Shown in pieces: positions 1 to 8,832 of a stretch of DNA of 64,000 nt (positions within the stretch are counted from its first letter, which is position 1; every line of letters starts with the position of its first letter). The stretch comes from Pedobacter frigiditerrae (GTDB lineage: Bacteria > Bacteroidota > Bacteroidia > Sphingobacteriales > Sphingobacteriaceae): assembly GCF_004331645.1 (NCBI RefSeq), contig NZ_SJSK01000005.1, forward strand, positions 372,001 through 436,000. The letters run 5' to 3'. Under the pieces are notes generated by a model that saw only the letters and a list, made by a program, of their open reading frames with translations, did no database searches and had not been told where the DNA came from. Both the position numbers and the translations under genes were made by a program.

Positions 1-1177
1 GGATATTATTGGTGCCGTCAAAAAAATCTTGATTTTTGGGATAGATGTTATACTCCCACCTTATCCTGGTATTCTTGTTATCAGACGTTACTGCTCCTCC
101 TGGCTTAGGGACAATGATGTTATTCATGATCACAACATCGTCACACCTATTTGGAAACAATTCTTGATAGCCAACAACCTGGCCATTCCAATAAGTAGTG
201 TTATTGATAATATCAACGTGGGCGGTACGAAATGTGTGTATGCCAGAACCGCCATTATACACACTTAGATTGTAGGCAATTAAGGCTCTTCCCTTCCACT
301 CCGGTCGGCGTGGCTTTAAAGGCTGTGTCTTTTTAACGACAGTATCAACGGCAGCATCTGCATTTGGATTTGTAGCTCCCTGCTTTTGATCGGTAACATC
401 AAGCAAAATTCCATTTCCATCACTTAATTTACCCGTTTTTTCCCATGGAACAAGTGTTTTATTATTCCACACTTTGTTGCGTACAATAATGATATGGTAG
501 CCCGGTTTGTCATCAAATGCCCAATTGTTCAAAGTGGTAATACCAGACCCTGCGTAACGCATATACCAGGCATTCTCATAAACTTTACAATCCTCAATCG
601 TTACATAATCACCTTCTAAAACAGTTATTCCGCCGCCAGGGCATTTACCCACTTCGCAGTTACTGATTCTGATGTGATGAGGCTTTTTATCTGGAGCATT
701 TTCCCTACCTTCTACTATAATTCCGTTAGTATTGTACTTGGCATTTGGCGTTTTATTTTTGGTATCACTTATGGCATCTATCAGTGTAATGCTATCATTG
801 TTACCTATTACCTTTAGCCCCTCAATATTTATATAGGAGCCTAAAATAGTTATACCTCCCCATGAGAATGGTCTTATTTCGGGGGTAGCGCCTAATTTTG
901 CTTTAAAGGTAATGTACTTGTCAACCGTGCCAGAAGTACGCAGGGTTAAAATAGAATGCCCATTATTTGCCGTGGAACTATCGTAAATTCCATCCGCCAC
1001 GATCACGGTATCACCTGGTTTAGTTAAATCTGCAGCGCTTTGAAGGCTGCGAAATGCCGTTGACTCTGTTTTACCTGAATTTTGATCATTTCCCTTCCCA
1101 GAAACAAACCAGGTTTGTTGTGCTGAAGCCAAGTAGGTTAAAAAGAGCATGGAAAGGGATAGAAATAATTTTTTCAT
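1..1177 (-). CDS. Right-handed beta-helix exported protein, polysaccharide-lyase-like, 3' end cut by window edge
   Basis: An open frame runs from an ATG at 1177-1175 to the left edge without a stop, giving about 392 visible residues. It begins with a signal peptide (MKKLFLSLSMLFLTYLASAQ). A block with the pattern 'AFRSLQSAADLTKPGDTVIV' follows, which is the usual N-terminal cap of right-handed parallel beta-helix proteins of the DUF1565/chondroitinase-B-like type. Later there are many N/G/V-rich turns (NNTTYWNG, DGNGILLD). The 455-residue protein at 23826-25193 has the same cap and 'SDGNGI' motif, so the two are paralogues. Such folds are typical of polysaccharide lyases, which fits a uronate-rich substrate, but I see no proven catalytic base. 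It is the last gene of the minus-strand run, 32 bp after the EamA gene. A carbohydrate-binding helix without lyase activity is the alternative. Confidence 0.8.
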   Translation of the reverse strand, partial: MKKLFLSLSMLFLTYLASAQQTWFVSGKGNDQNSGKTESTAFRSLQSAADLTKPGDTVIVADGIYDSSTANNGHSILTLRTSGTVDKYITFKAKLGATPEIRPFSWGGITILGSYINIEGLKVIGNNDSITLIDAISDTKNKTPNAKYNTNGIIVEGRENAPDKKPHHIRISNCEVGKCPGGGITVLEGDYVTIEDCKVYENAWYMRYAGSGITTLNNWAFDDKPGYHIIIVRNKVWNNKTLVPWEKTGKLSDGNGILLDVTDQKQGATNPNADAAVDTVVKKTQPLKPRRPEWKGRALIAYNLSVYNGGSGIHTFRTAHVDIINNTTYWNGQVVGYQELFPNRCDDVVIMNNIIVPKPGGAVTSDNKNTRIRWEYNIYPKNQDFFDGTNNI

Positions 1178-1209
1178 TAAAGTGGTTTTAATAGGGTGGT
1201 GTATTTATG

Positions 1210-2118
1210 TTAAGGTTTATTTTTTAGTATTGGTTCATAGCTTAGCGCTATTGCAGATAGTATGGCAAAGGATATGCCTATGCCTTCAATTATACCGAAG
1301 CGTTCGGACAAGAATACCACAGCAAAAGCGATGGTAAAAACAGGTTGAAGTGCCCCAGCAATGGTAGTGACCTTTGATGCCTTTCCCATGGCTCGATAAG
1401 CAGCAAAGCTTGCCAATACACCTAGTCCATTAAACATACCAGCGAGTGAACCTAACAAGAATGTATCCCTTGGAAAATCATACTGAATTATGCCAAGGCA
1501 CATGAATAGTATTGAAATAATTACCGACGACACGATAAAGCTTAGATATGACCACTCTGCCGACACATAATTTGTGGTAACTTTTTGTGCTGCACTAAAT
1601 ATGCCCCAAAACAAAAGCGCAATTAATGCATAAACTAGCCAAGTGTTTAAATTGAATCCTTTTAAAAAAGCTGACGGATTTTCGAAGAGCATTGTTTGCC
1701 CAGAAAGCATTACAACAGCGGGCACAGCAAATAAAATACCAACTACATTTATCCAATTTAGCTTCTCTCTGAATATAAAAACTGCAATTGCAATGGTTAT
1801 CAGGGGATATAAATTTGTAACGGGAATAACTATGGCCGCAAAACCACCACTCACAAAAGACTGGTAAACAGCAACATTACCTGTAATAGCTAAAACGCCA
1901 GCAATCAAACCCCAAACAATACCTCTTAATTGAGGCTTTGTTCGAATTATTTTTGGAATAATGAATGGTACGGTAACTAGCATCCCAATTGTAAATAAGA
2001 AATGGTTGGTGTAAGGATTGATGTCACTAGATACAAATTTTGCCACTACGCCCCATATACCCCAAAATAGAGCTGCCAAAACTGCATATAAAAGCCAATT
2101 ATTCTCTTTCAATTTCAT
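1210..2118 (-). CDS. EamA/DMT-family permease
   Basis: A 302-residue integral membrane protein with about ten hydrophobic segments in two homologous halves, each an EamA domain (roughly residues 8-135 and 155-295). The first helix has the typical 'LLYAVLAALFWGIWGVVAKF' look, and the second repeat begins 'LIALLFWGIFSAAQK'. Family members of the drug/metabolite transporter superfamily move small metabolites across the inner membrane. The start codon overlaps the stop of the ROK kinase gene by 4 bp (ATGA), which suggests translational coupling and a role in importing the sugar that the kinase phosphorylates. The substrate cannot be read from sequence, and export is equally possible in this family. 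Confidence 0.88.
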   Translation of the reverse strand: MKLKENNWLLYAVLAALFWGIWGVVAKFVSSDINPYTNHFLFTIGMLVTVPFIIPKIIRTKPQLRGIVWGLIAGVLAITGNVAVYQSFVSGGFAAIVIPVTNLYPLITIAIAVFIFREKLNWINVVGILFAVPAVVMLSGQTMLFENPSAFLKGFNLNTWLVYALIALLFWGIFSAAQKVTTNYVSAEWSYLSFIVSSVIISILFMCLGIIQYDFPRDTFLLGSLAGMFNGLGVLASFAAYRAMGKASKVTTIAGALQPVFTIAFAVVFLSERFGIIEGIGISFAILSAIALSYEPILKNKP

Positions 2119-3053
2119 GATGATCTAACTTTTTGATTGCTGAATAAAGCGGCACTGCCAATAACACCAGCGTGTTCTTGCAGCATAGAATTTTTAATTA
2201 CAACCTTATAATTTTTATAGGGATACAACAAATTTGGATCGTAGAGTTCTGCCATATAATCGGTTAAGCCTTTTGCAACCCCACCTCCCAAAACAATAAC
2301 ATCAGGAGCATAGATATTGATGTAATTGGCAATTCCAATTTTCAGGTTCGCTATCAAGTCTGCCACTAAAAGCACCGCCATTGGATGCCCGTCTTTATTG
2401 GCCTTAAAAATATTTTCGGCAGTTAACGGTAGGTTTGGAAAACGATTTTCCCAACCCAAAACCTCGGCAGCCCTGCAGATACCGCTTGCAGAAACCAATT
2501 CTTCTAAACATCCGATTCGCCCACAATAACATTTTATTCCATTTGCTGATACACTTAAATGGCCAGCCATGTGCGCATACGGTGTACTGTCAACAAGCTT
2601 TCCATTAACAGTAAAACCTATGCCCAAGCCAGTACCTAATGTTAATACCAGTACTCTATCAAACTCTTTTCCTTCTCCATAGTTAGCTTCGCCTAAGGCA
2701 ATTACCCTAGCATCATTGTCTATTTTACATGGAATTTGATGGGTGTTTTCTATTAGTTGTTTGAAGGGGTAATCTTCCATAAAAGGTAAAGAACCGTAGG
2801 TAGAATCTACTATTCCATCTTCATATACAAAACTCGGTACTCCAATTCCAATACCCTTAATTGGATAACCATCATTGCTACTTTTATCTTTAAACTGGCT
2901 TATCGCCTCAGCTATTTGCTTAAAAAAAACAGTTGAGGATTTTGTTTCTGTGGCATAAACCAACACCTCTGCTACTTTTCCCAATTCCAGGTCAACCAAG
3001 CCAATTTTAGTCCTAGTTCCCCCAACGTCTATACCCACTACAAGTTCTTTCAT
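2115..3053 (-). CDS. ROK-family sugar kinase
   Basis: A 312-residue cytoplasmic kinase of the ROK family. The N-terminal ATP-binding motif GIDVGGTRTKIGLVD is present, with the catalytic Asp in 'IDNDARV', the glycine-rich 'GTGLGIG' segment, and a ROK zinc site seen as HMAGHLSV followed by CYCGRIGCLEE (CxCGxxGCxE). ROK kinases phosphorylate glucose, mannose, fructose, GlcNAc or ManNAc. It overlaps the GH38-like gene upstream and the EamA gene downstream by 4 bp each, so the three are probably translated as a unit. With alpha-mannosidases and a SIS isomerase next door, mannose or an amino sugar is the likely substrate. This is inference from context only. Confidence 0.92.
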   Translation of the reverse strand: MKELVVGIDVGGTRTKIGLVDLELGKVAEVLVYATETKSSTVFFKQIAEAISQFKDKSSNDGYPIKGIGIGVPSFVYEDGIVDSTYGSLPFMEDYPFKQLIENTHQIPCKIDNDARVIALGEANYGEGKEFDRVLVLTLGTGLGIGFTVNGKLVDSTPYAHMAGHLSVSANGIKCYCGRIGCLEELVSASGICRAAEVLGWENRFPNLPLTAENIFKANKDGHPMAVLLVADLIANLKIGIANYINIYAPDVIVLGGGVAKGLTDYMAELYDPNLLYPYKNYKVVIKNSMLQEHAGVIGSAALFSNQKVRSS

Positions 3054-5665
3054 TTAGTTTTTATTATTGGGATTGATGTTAAACGATAAGTATTGATTTG
3101 ATGAGGGTTAAATACTGTTTTAATTTTCCCATTTACAGGTTTAATTAAAAATTGGTTGGTTTCAATATGAGAGGTTTTCCAAGCACCAATAATAGGTTTA
3201 TTAAAGCTTAGGGTTGGTTGTAACAAATCTGGTTTCATGTTCCAAAACCTTGTAATAATTCCATTTTTAATTCCTTCTTCTGCTGGCTTGATACTCCAAA
3301 GAAGCACATTTGCATCGCTAATGTTAAGCAGTGAAAATGAGTTCCCCTGCGATCCCTTTAATCCGGTGACAAATGCTGCAGTTAAGGGGTTTTGATGAGC
3401 TAAAGATAATTTCATGGCACGTGTGGCATTAAACTTATCCTGATGAGGAAATAAAGCAAAATGATAATTGAAATTTTGCTGCCCAAGTTGATCGTGAATA
3501 CCCAAGACACCATTATCTTCAACCTTTTTATCTATTCTACCACCTGCAAGTGCCTGTAATTGTGATGAACTTTCATCCAGGCTATCCATTCTACTTTTTC
3601 CAAGCTTAAAAAAACTGCAGTCAACATTAGATATGGTTACACCATGGTCAGCGTTGCTCAAATCTGCAAAATGATTAAATGTTTGCCAATCATATCTTGC
3701 AATCTGATCTGCATAGTGACCACCATTAGATTCTTTCTTAACGGTTAAAACAGCTCCCACTTCTTCATGCCTGGTGGTAGGATGATCGATATTGAAAGAA
3801 AAAGCCCAAGTTTTATTGTCTTTAAAGTTGGTATCTATGCTGTTTTCTATTTCTATTTTGGTATCGAGGGCGTATAATGTAAGTCTAACCGTGTGTAATA
3901 AAGGATGGGAAGATACGGCCTTAAAAGTGACCGATACTGGTCCTGCATTTTCAATTTGCAAAGGCTGACCAATGTTTACATCAACAACTCCTAAATCATT
4001 TAAATATTTACCATCTATTTGCTTAACTAGTGATTTATTGTTTGCCTTTTTATCTACAATTTCGGTAATTACACCAGATTGGGTAAGTTTAATTTTATAG
4101 TTTACGTGATCTATATAACCATTTTTTAGTGTGGCAACGGGTAAATAGTTTTTTGCAGCACCCTTTCTAATTTCAAACAATTTATAACCAACAGAAGGTA
4201 TGTTCTCTGCCAAAATCCTTAAATACGATATGCCTTGCTTTGTAATTGATTGACTGGGAACTTCCAATTGGGTGCTTACATCTATTACCTTTACGGGTTC
4301 TGTACCTTTATAAGGTATATCTGCAATATCATTCCTAATAAAACTTAAAGGGTTAAAAACATAAAATCTATCATCTTTTGTTTTTTGAAGCTGGTTTCCC
4401 AATGTTTTAACGCCAAGATCATATAAAGAGTCTACGTAACTCTTCAGGTTTTCCTTTAGTTTAACTTGCCATAACCCCCTAACTTTATTGTTAACGGGGC
4501 CATCTCCTGTCCAATTATGCTCCCAGTATAAACCTAAGGCATCCCAAGCTAATTTTCGCGAAGGTAAAAGTTGGTCAGCAAAATTGGGTTGTGTCAATGA
4601 CACCAAGGCACTCAGTGCCTCTGCAGATCTTAATTTTTCAGTTGCCCGTCTAACCTCTGCGGTGGTTTCATTCATGGATGCACAGAGCAGGTCCCATTCA
4701 TTTCCATAACTTACCGAACGAATGGGTAGCTTAGGATAGGTCTTATCAAAATCCATAAAAAAATCTTCTTCATTTGAAACGCGAACAGTTTGTGTCGCAT
4801 TCGTCTCTGCCTTGGCAACCTCAATAAAGGGATCGGCTATAAATGTTTGCAAGTTGTCATGGCCATAGCCAAATGCACCTGCTATTTTATAAGGGTATTT
4901 TGAATTTTTATCTAGGTCTCTTATCACATTAACTGCTTTCCTCAATTCTGCAGGAATATCTAACGATTTCATGTCAAACCTGCATTCTCCGTACCCACCT
5001 AAACTGCCTGTTGTTTTCTCGTTATAGGCATACCATTTCATTAATACCGATGTCCCATCAAGTCCTTGGTATCGATGCATGGGATATTGCCTATTTGCCC
5101 TGCTTGGATAAGACAGCTGACTTCCATAACCTCCTATTCCTTTCCAACTATATTTAGCCCCAGAACCTGCCCATAAAGAACTCAAGCCAAGGGGTAAAGT
5201 GTTGTTTTCCATTGAAGATGCCATTGTAAAGCGCAATTTATAATTTCGCTCTAATTGCCCTGCGTAGTACATACCTCTAATCGCCGCTTCAGCAGGTTGA
5301 GCACCAAACGTGCTCACCACGCTATTGAGTTGACTACTGATATGGCCGGACTTTATTGCGGCAATTAGTTTGTTGAATTGGGCAATAGATCTATATTTTT
5401 GATAGGCATTTAACCAATAACTTCCATCACAATTAAATCTATTTTGAAAGTTTGTTGGAAAATTTTTTGTAGAGTCTATCTTTCTAAGATGATAATCGAT
5501 CATTTTAACAAAAACAGAATCATATTGCGCTTCATTTCCAGACCACATGTAATCAGTATGGTCATCGTTTGCTAGGTAAAGACGCTTTTGTTGTGCCTTT
5601 AGGGTAAAACTGCAAAAGGCAAGTAACAATACAACAAGAGGCTTAACTTTGTAAATTTGAAACAT
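3050..5665 (-). CDS. GH38-like alpha-mannosidase family protein, exported
   Basis: The start at 5665 gives a clean signal peptide (MFQIYKVKPLVVLLLAFCSFTLKA); an upstream in-frame ATG at 5722 would add 19 residues and overlap the previous gene. The mature protein (about 871 residues in all) has a GH38-type N-terminal (beta/alpha)7 region. This includes a zinc-binding H-x-D in 'NDDHTDYMW' and a 'CDGSYWLNAYQ' strand, followed by a helical bundle and C-terminal beta domains. Family members are retaining, zinc-dependent alpha-mannosidases. By my eye alignment the usual nucleophile segment (…DPFG…) corresponds to 'SSMENNTLPLG', with no obvious Asp, so catalysis may differ (DUF5054-type relatives are an alternative). 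It lies next to GH92, a SIS isomerase and a ROK kinase, consistent with mannoside breakdown. Confidence 0.72.
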   Translation of the reverse strand: MFQIYKVKPLVVLLLAFCSFTLKAQQKRLYLANDDHTDYMWSGNEAQYDSVFVKMIDYHLRKIDSTKNFPTNFQNRFNCDGSYWLNAYQKYRSIAQFNKLIAAIKSGHISSQLNSVVSTFGAQPAEAAIRGMYYAGQLERNYKLRFTMASSMENNTLPLGLSSLWAGSGAKYSWKGIGGYGSQLSYPSRANRQYPMHRYQGLDGTSVLMKWYAYNEKTTGSLGGYGECRFDMKSLDIPAELRKAVNVIRDLDKNSKYPYKIAGAFGYGHDNLQTFIADPFIEVAKAETNATQTVRVSNEEDFFMDFDKTYPKLPIRSVSYGNEWDLLCASMNETTAEVRRATEKLRSAEALSALVSLTQPNFADQLLPSRKLAWDALGLYWEHNWTGDGPVNNKVRGLWQVKLKENLKSYVDSLYDLGVKTLGNQLQKTKDDRFYVFNPLSFIRNDIADIPYKGTEPVKVIDVSTQLEVPSQSITKQGISYLRILAENIPSVGYKLFEIRKGAAKNYLPVATLKNGYIDHVNYKIKLTQSGVITEIVDKKANNKSLVKQIDGKYLNDLGVVDVNIGQPLQIENAGPVSVTFKAVSSHPLLHTVRLTLYALDTKIEIENSIDTNFKDNKTWAFSFNIDHPTTRHEEVGAVLTVKKESNGGHYADQIARYDWQTFNHFADLSNADHGVTISNVDCSFFKLGKSRMDSLDESSSQLQALAGGRIDKKVEDNGVLGIHDQLGQQNFNYHFALFPHQDKFNATRAMKLSLAHQNPLTAAFVTGLKGSQGNSFSLLNISDANVLLWSIKPAEEGIKNGIITRFWNMKPDLLQPTLSFNKPIIGAWKTSHIETNQFLIKPVNGKIKTVFNPHQINTYRLTSIPIIKTK

Positions 5666-5690
5666 AATTTTAAAGCTTATCTGAGTTTTT

Positions 5691-6617
5691 TCAATCTTGG
5701 ACTTGAGTGACTTTACCACCAACGGTAAATGTTTCTTTAATATTTAGGTACTGTGCTAAATAATAGGCCATGAAATTAAAGGGTATAATATTGTTCAGTA
5801 TAGAAAAATGCTCCTTAACCGCAGGTTCCTCAACACAAAAAACGTGGGCACCTGCTGCTTTTATTTTTTCAGAAAGATTTAATCCTCGCTGATAGGAAGG
5901 CCCTTGAGCAAGAATCTGAATTACAATGCTATTTATAGCAGTTTCTTTAGGACCATGATCATATTGTGCCATTGCCAGTCCATTGAAATTAATCTTAGTG
6001 CTTTCGCTCATGATTAATGCCGCCTGAAATGCAGTTGCGATATTTGGACCACTGCCAATTATATATATTCCATTAATTTTTCCACTTTTTAATAATGAAA
6101 ATATCTTTTCTGCCATTTCTTTTCCGGTATGTTCATATTCAGAAAAATTATTCACCATCACATCGATAGTGGTTTTTGCATCATATCCTAATCCTTTAAA
6201 AAGTGCCAATAAAGTATTGATATAAGAATTTGAAGAAGAATATTGCTCAATACCTGCTTTTAAGTCTACGATTGAATCTACATTATCTGCATTGCATAGC
6301 GGACTATCTTTGTAATTAGAAATTGCAGTATATTTATCAAACATTTTAGTGCACCACAACGCTTCTGTGCTTAGACCAGATTGGGATAAGATTACTCCAT
6401 TTGGTATCACATCTTTTGGATTAAAGTAATTAAAAAATTCAGAGGCCATTTCTGGTTGAATTTGCTTACCCATATACTTAAATGCCAATGGAGCAAAATA
6501 AGAAGAACCCATACCCAGATAAGGTGCATTTAATGGTAGTTTATATGTTCTATGATCATTCCAAAAGTCCATTGCTCTTTTGGGAATTTCACTGATTTCT
6601 AAATATTGCTGATCCAT
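5691..6617 (-). CDS. SIS-domain sugar isomerase/deglycase (GlmS/AgaS/FrlB-like)
   Basis: 308 residues with no signal peptide, so cytoplasmic. Two SIS domains are visible. The first carries 'GMGSSYFAPLAFKYMG' and the phosphosugar-loop-like 'ILSQSGLSTEA'. The second carries 'YIIGSGPNIATAFQAAL' and a 'YDHGPKE' segment that matches the HGP motif of the GlmS isomerase half. The glutaminase half of GlmS is absent, as in AgaS- or FrlB-type proteins. Family members isomerise or deaminate aminosugar phosphates or split Amadori-compound phosphates. It sits 25 bp downstream of GH92 and 25 bp upstream of the GH38-like gene. It probably acts on the product of the ROK kinase; the exact substrate is unknown. 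Confidence 0.85.
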   Translation of the reverse strand: MDQQYLEISEIPKRAMDFWNDHRTYKLPLNAPYLGMGSSYFAPLAFKYMGKQIQPEMASEFFNYFNPKDVIPNGVILSQSGLSTEALWCTKMFDKYTAISNYKDSPLCNADNVDSIVDLKAGIEQYSSSNSYINTLLALFKGLGYDAKTTIDVMVNNFSEYEHTGKEMAEKIFSLLKSGKINGIYIIGSGPNIATAFQAALIMSESTKINFNGLAMAQYDHGPKETAINSIVIQILAQGPSYQRGLNLSEKIKAAGAHVFCVEEPAVKEHFSILNNIIPFNFMAYYLAQYLNIKETFTVGGKVTQVQD

Positions 6618-6642
6618 TGTTTCGTATTATTTAAATCTTCTA

Positions 6643-8829
6643 TTAAAGCTTATTGGTCATTTCAAAAACGATAGTTCCTCCCTTTTGGATAATGTTATGC
6701 GTAATGATGTTTCCTTGCCATTTTACACCATTAACCAAAATACTTTTAATGTAAATGTTTTGTGGAGAAGCATTTGGCGCTTCGATTGTTAGTACCCTGC
6801 CATTACTTAAATGTATTTTGGTTTTTTTAAATGATGGCCCAGTAAGGTAATAGATATCCTGACCAGCGTTGGGAAAAAATCCCATGGCAGAAAACATATA
6901 CCAAGAACTCATTGCACCACTATCATCATTGCCAGGGTAGCCTTTATCTGTAAAGGATTTAGTCATTAGTTGTCTAACCCAGAAACTAGTTAAATCTGGT
7001 CTATCGGCATAAATAAAACCGTGAACTGCCAAGAATGCTGGCTCATTATCATAGTGTATAAGGTGTTTTTCAAAACCATAATTCAGTTTTTTCACAAACA
7101 CATCCTTGCCTCCATTTAGTTCTACCAACTCTTTAAATTGATGTGGCATAAACCAGGAGTAATTCCATGATGATGCTTCATAGAAATAATTCTTCCAAGA
7201 ACCTGGGTATGCTTTCAGATCAACAGGTATAAAATCGCCGTTTAAAGCTTTGGGCATAATAAATCCTTTATAGCCATCACTTTCTGCATCCTTATTCCAT
7301 AAGTTAATCCATTGTTTACTTCTTGCCAAATAATTAGCATAATCATCCTGTTTACCTAAACCTTTGGCAACTAATGCAGTACAGTAATCGTTGTAACTAT
7401 ATTCCAGAGACATTGAAACATTCATGATTCCTGGCACAACCCATCCCAATTTTTTATATGTATTTGATGCACTGTCTTCTTTTTTCCATCCAAAGCTTCC
7501 CAATCGCCCATTATCTGCATCATGTTTTAGTAATTTATAGGCTTCGTCCCAGTTTATTCCAGGCACCTTTTTTACATAAGCATCTGCAATGATATTATCA
7601 ATATTGTTACCTCCTTGCTCGGCATCCATGTCATTGCCATTTACAAAAGCATCTTTTACCTTACCATACTTTTTATACCTAGCTATAAATGAATTTACTG
7701 TACCACTAACCAATGGGTGGTTGATCAGAGCGTGTAAAGGATACAGTGTGCGCCAAGTATCCCAAACTGCAAAATGATCATCCCACATTGGTACATCCTT
7801 ACCAAAAGCCTCGGTATCATTTGTACGGTTACGAGGCATTAGATTTGCATGGTAAAATGCGGTGTAAAAAATTGTTTTCTCTTTCGGTGTTCCTCCTTCT
7901 ACCTCAATTTTTTTCAATAAACTATTCCACGTATTTCTAGCTTTTTGTTTTGCGGTCTCATAATTCCAATCAGGTATTTCTTGATTTAACCACTGTTTTG
8001 CCTGATCAATGCTCTTGTAGGAAATGGAAACTTTCAAGTAAATCACTTCATCTTGTTGAGTTGCAAATTTTACAAATGCACCAACACGATCATTTTTGTT
8101 GACCAAAGCCTGTTTTACTGAGCCAGTATTGATTTTACCATTTAACCAAGTTCCATATTCCCTTGGCTTTTTACTGATTTTAACAGCATAATAAATAGTG
8201 TAGGGACTAGCGGCAAAGCCACCCTTATACCTTCCAGATCCAGAAAATGATTGATGATTGACATCATCAAAGTGTACTTCACCCATAGATACCTCACCCT
8301 TGATCACTGGTTTGATATCCCCGGGTAGAGCATGTGTAATGTCTAGCAGTAAATGAGACTGGCTTGATTTTGGAAAAGTAAATTTATAAATGGCTGAATG
8401 GTATGAAGGGGTAAAAGCAACACCGATGTTATATCGGTTCAACTTTACAGCATATTCATAAGGTTTTGCACTTTCTTCGGTTTTTGGAGAATCGTGTTCT
8501 TTTTCCCCTACCGCAAGGCCTATTTGCGGAGATATAAAAATCTGTCCGTTTGTCCCCCAACCAGTGCCACTCACATGCAGCTGTCCAAATCCGCGTATCG
8601 GTTCAAACGGACTATAACCATCATCTTCTCCATTTTGCGTCTGTGGGCTAGGGCTTATTGAGCCAGAAGGTAATTGAGGACCAATTACACAATTTGATAT
8701 CTTATCGATTACTCCAATTCTATTATCAACATAATCAACCGGCTGCTTTTTTGTTTGTGCCTGCACACTGATATGGCATCCTATAGCTATCCAGAAAAAG
8801 CCAATTGAAAAGTATTTTATCTTATACAT
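6643..8829 (-). CDS. GH92 alpha-mannosidase
   Basis: 728 residues beginning with a signal peptide ending near VQAQ. The family hallmarks are clear. An N-terminal beta-sandwich starts 'VDYVDNRIGV' and contains 'GFGQLHVSGTGWG'. The (alpha/alpha)6 domain contains 'YTALFHANLMPRNR'-like and 'WDTWRTLYP' segments, and the C-terminal catalytic region reads 'GNDDSGAMSSWYMFSAMGFF'. GH92 enzymes are calcium-dependent, inverting exo-alpha-mannosidases acting on alpha-1,2/1,3/1,4/1,6 linkages, usually periplasmic. Linkage specificity cannot be inferred here. It starts 3 bp from the GH5 stop and belongs to the same run as the SusCD pairs. Confidence 0.95.
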   Translation of the reverse strand: MYKIKYFSIGFFWIAIGCHISVQAQTKKQPVDYVDNRIGVIDKISNCVIGPQLPSGSISPSPQTQNGEDDGYSPFEPIRGFGQLHVSGTGWGTNGQIFISPQIGLAVGEKEHDSPKTEESAKPYEYAVKLNRYNIGVAFTPSYHSAIYKFTFPKSSQSHLLLDITHALPGDIKPVIKGEVSMGEVHFDDVNHQSFSGSGRYKGGFAASPYTIYYAVKISKKPREYGTWLNGKINTGSVKQALVNKNDRVGAFVKFATQQDEVIYLKVSISYKSIDQAKQWLNQEIPDWNYETAKQKARNTWNSLLKKIEVEGGTPKEKTIFYTAFYHANLMPRNRTNDTEAFGKDVPMWDDHFAVWDTWRTLYPLHALINHPLVSGTVNSFIARYKKYGKVKDAFVNGNDMDAEQGGNNIDNIIADAYVKKVPGINWDEAYKLLKHDADNGRLGSFGWKKEDSASNTYKKLGWVVPGIMNVSMSLEYSYNDYCTALVAKGLGKQDDYANYLARSKQWINLWNKDAESDGYKGFIMPKALNGDFIPVDLKAYPGSWKNYFYEASSWNYSWFMPHQFKELVELNGGKDVFVKKLNYGFEKHLIHYDNEPAFLAVHGFIYADRPDLTSFWVRQLMTKSFTDKGYPGNDDSGAMSSWYMFSAMGFFPNAGQDIYYLTGPSFKKTKIHLSNGRVLTIEAPNASPQNIYIKSILVNGVKWQGNIITHNIIQKGGTIVFEMTNKL

Positions 8830-8832
8830 ATA

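Noticed and set aside
5666..5722. Longer start for the GH38-like gene at 5722
   Set aside because: The added residues are charged, bury the signal peptide and overlap the SIS gene; the ATG at 5665 gives a normal signal peptide.
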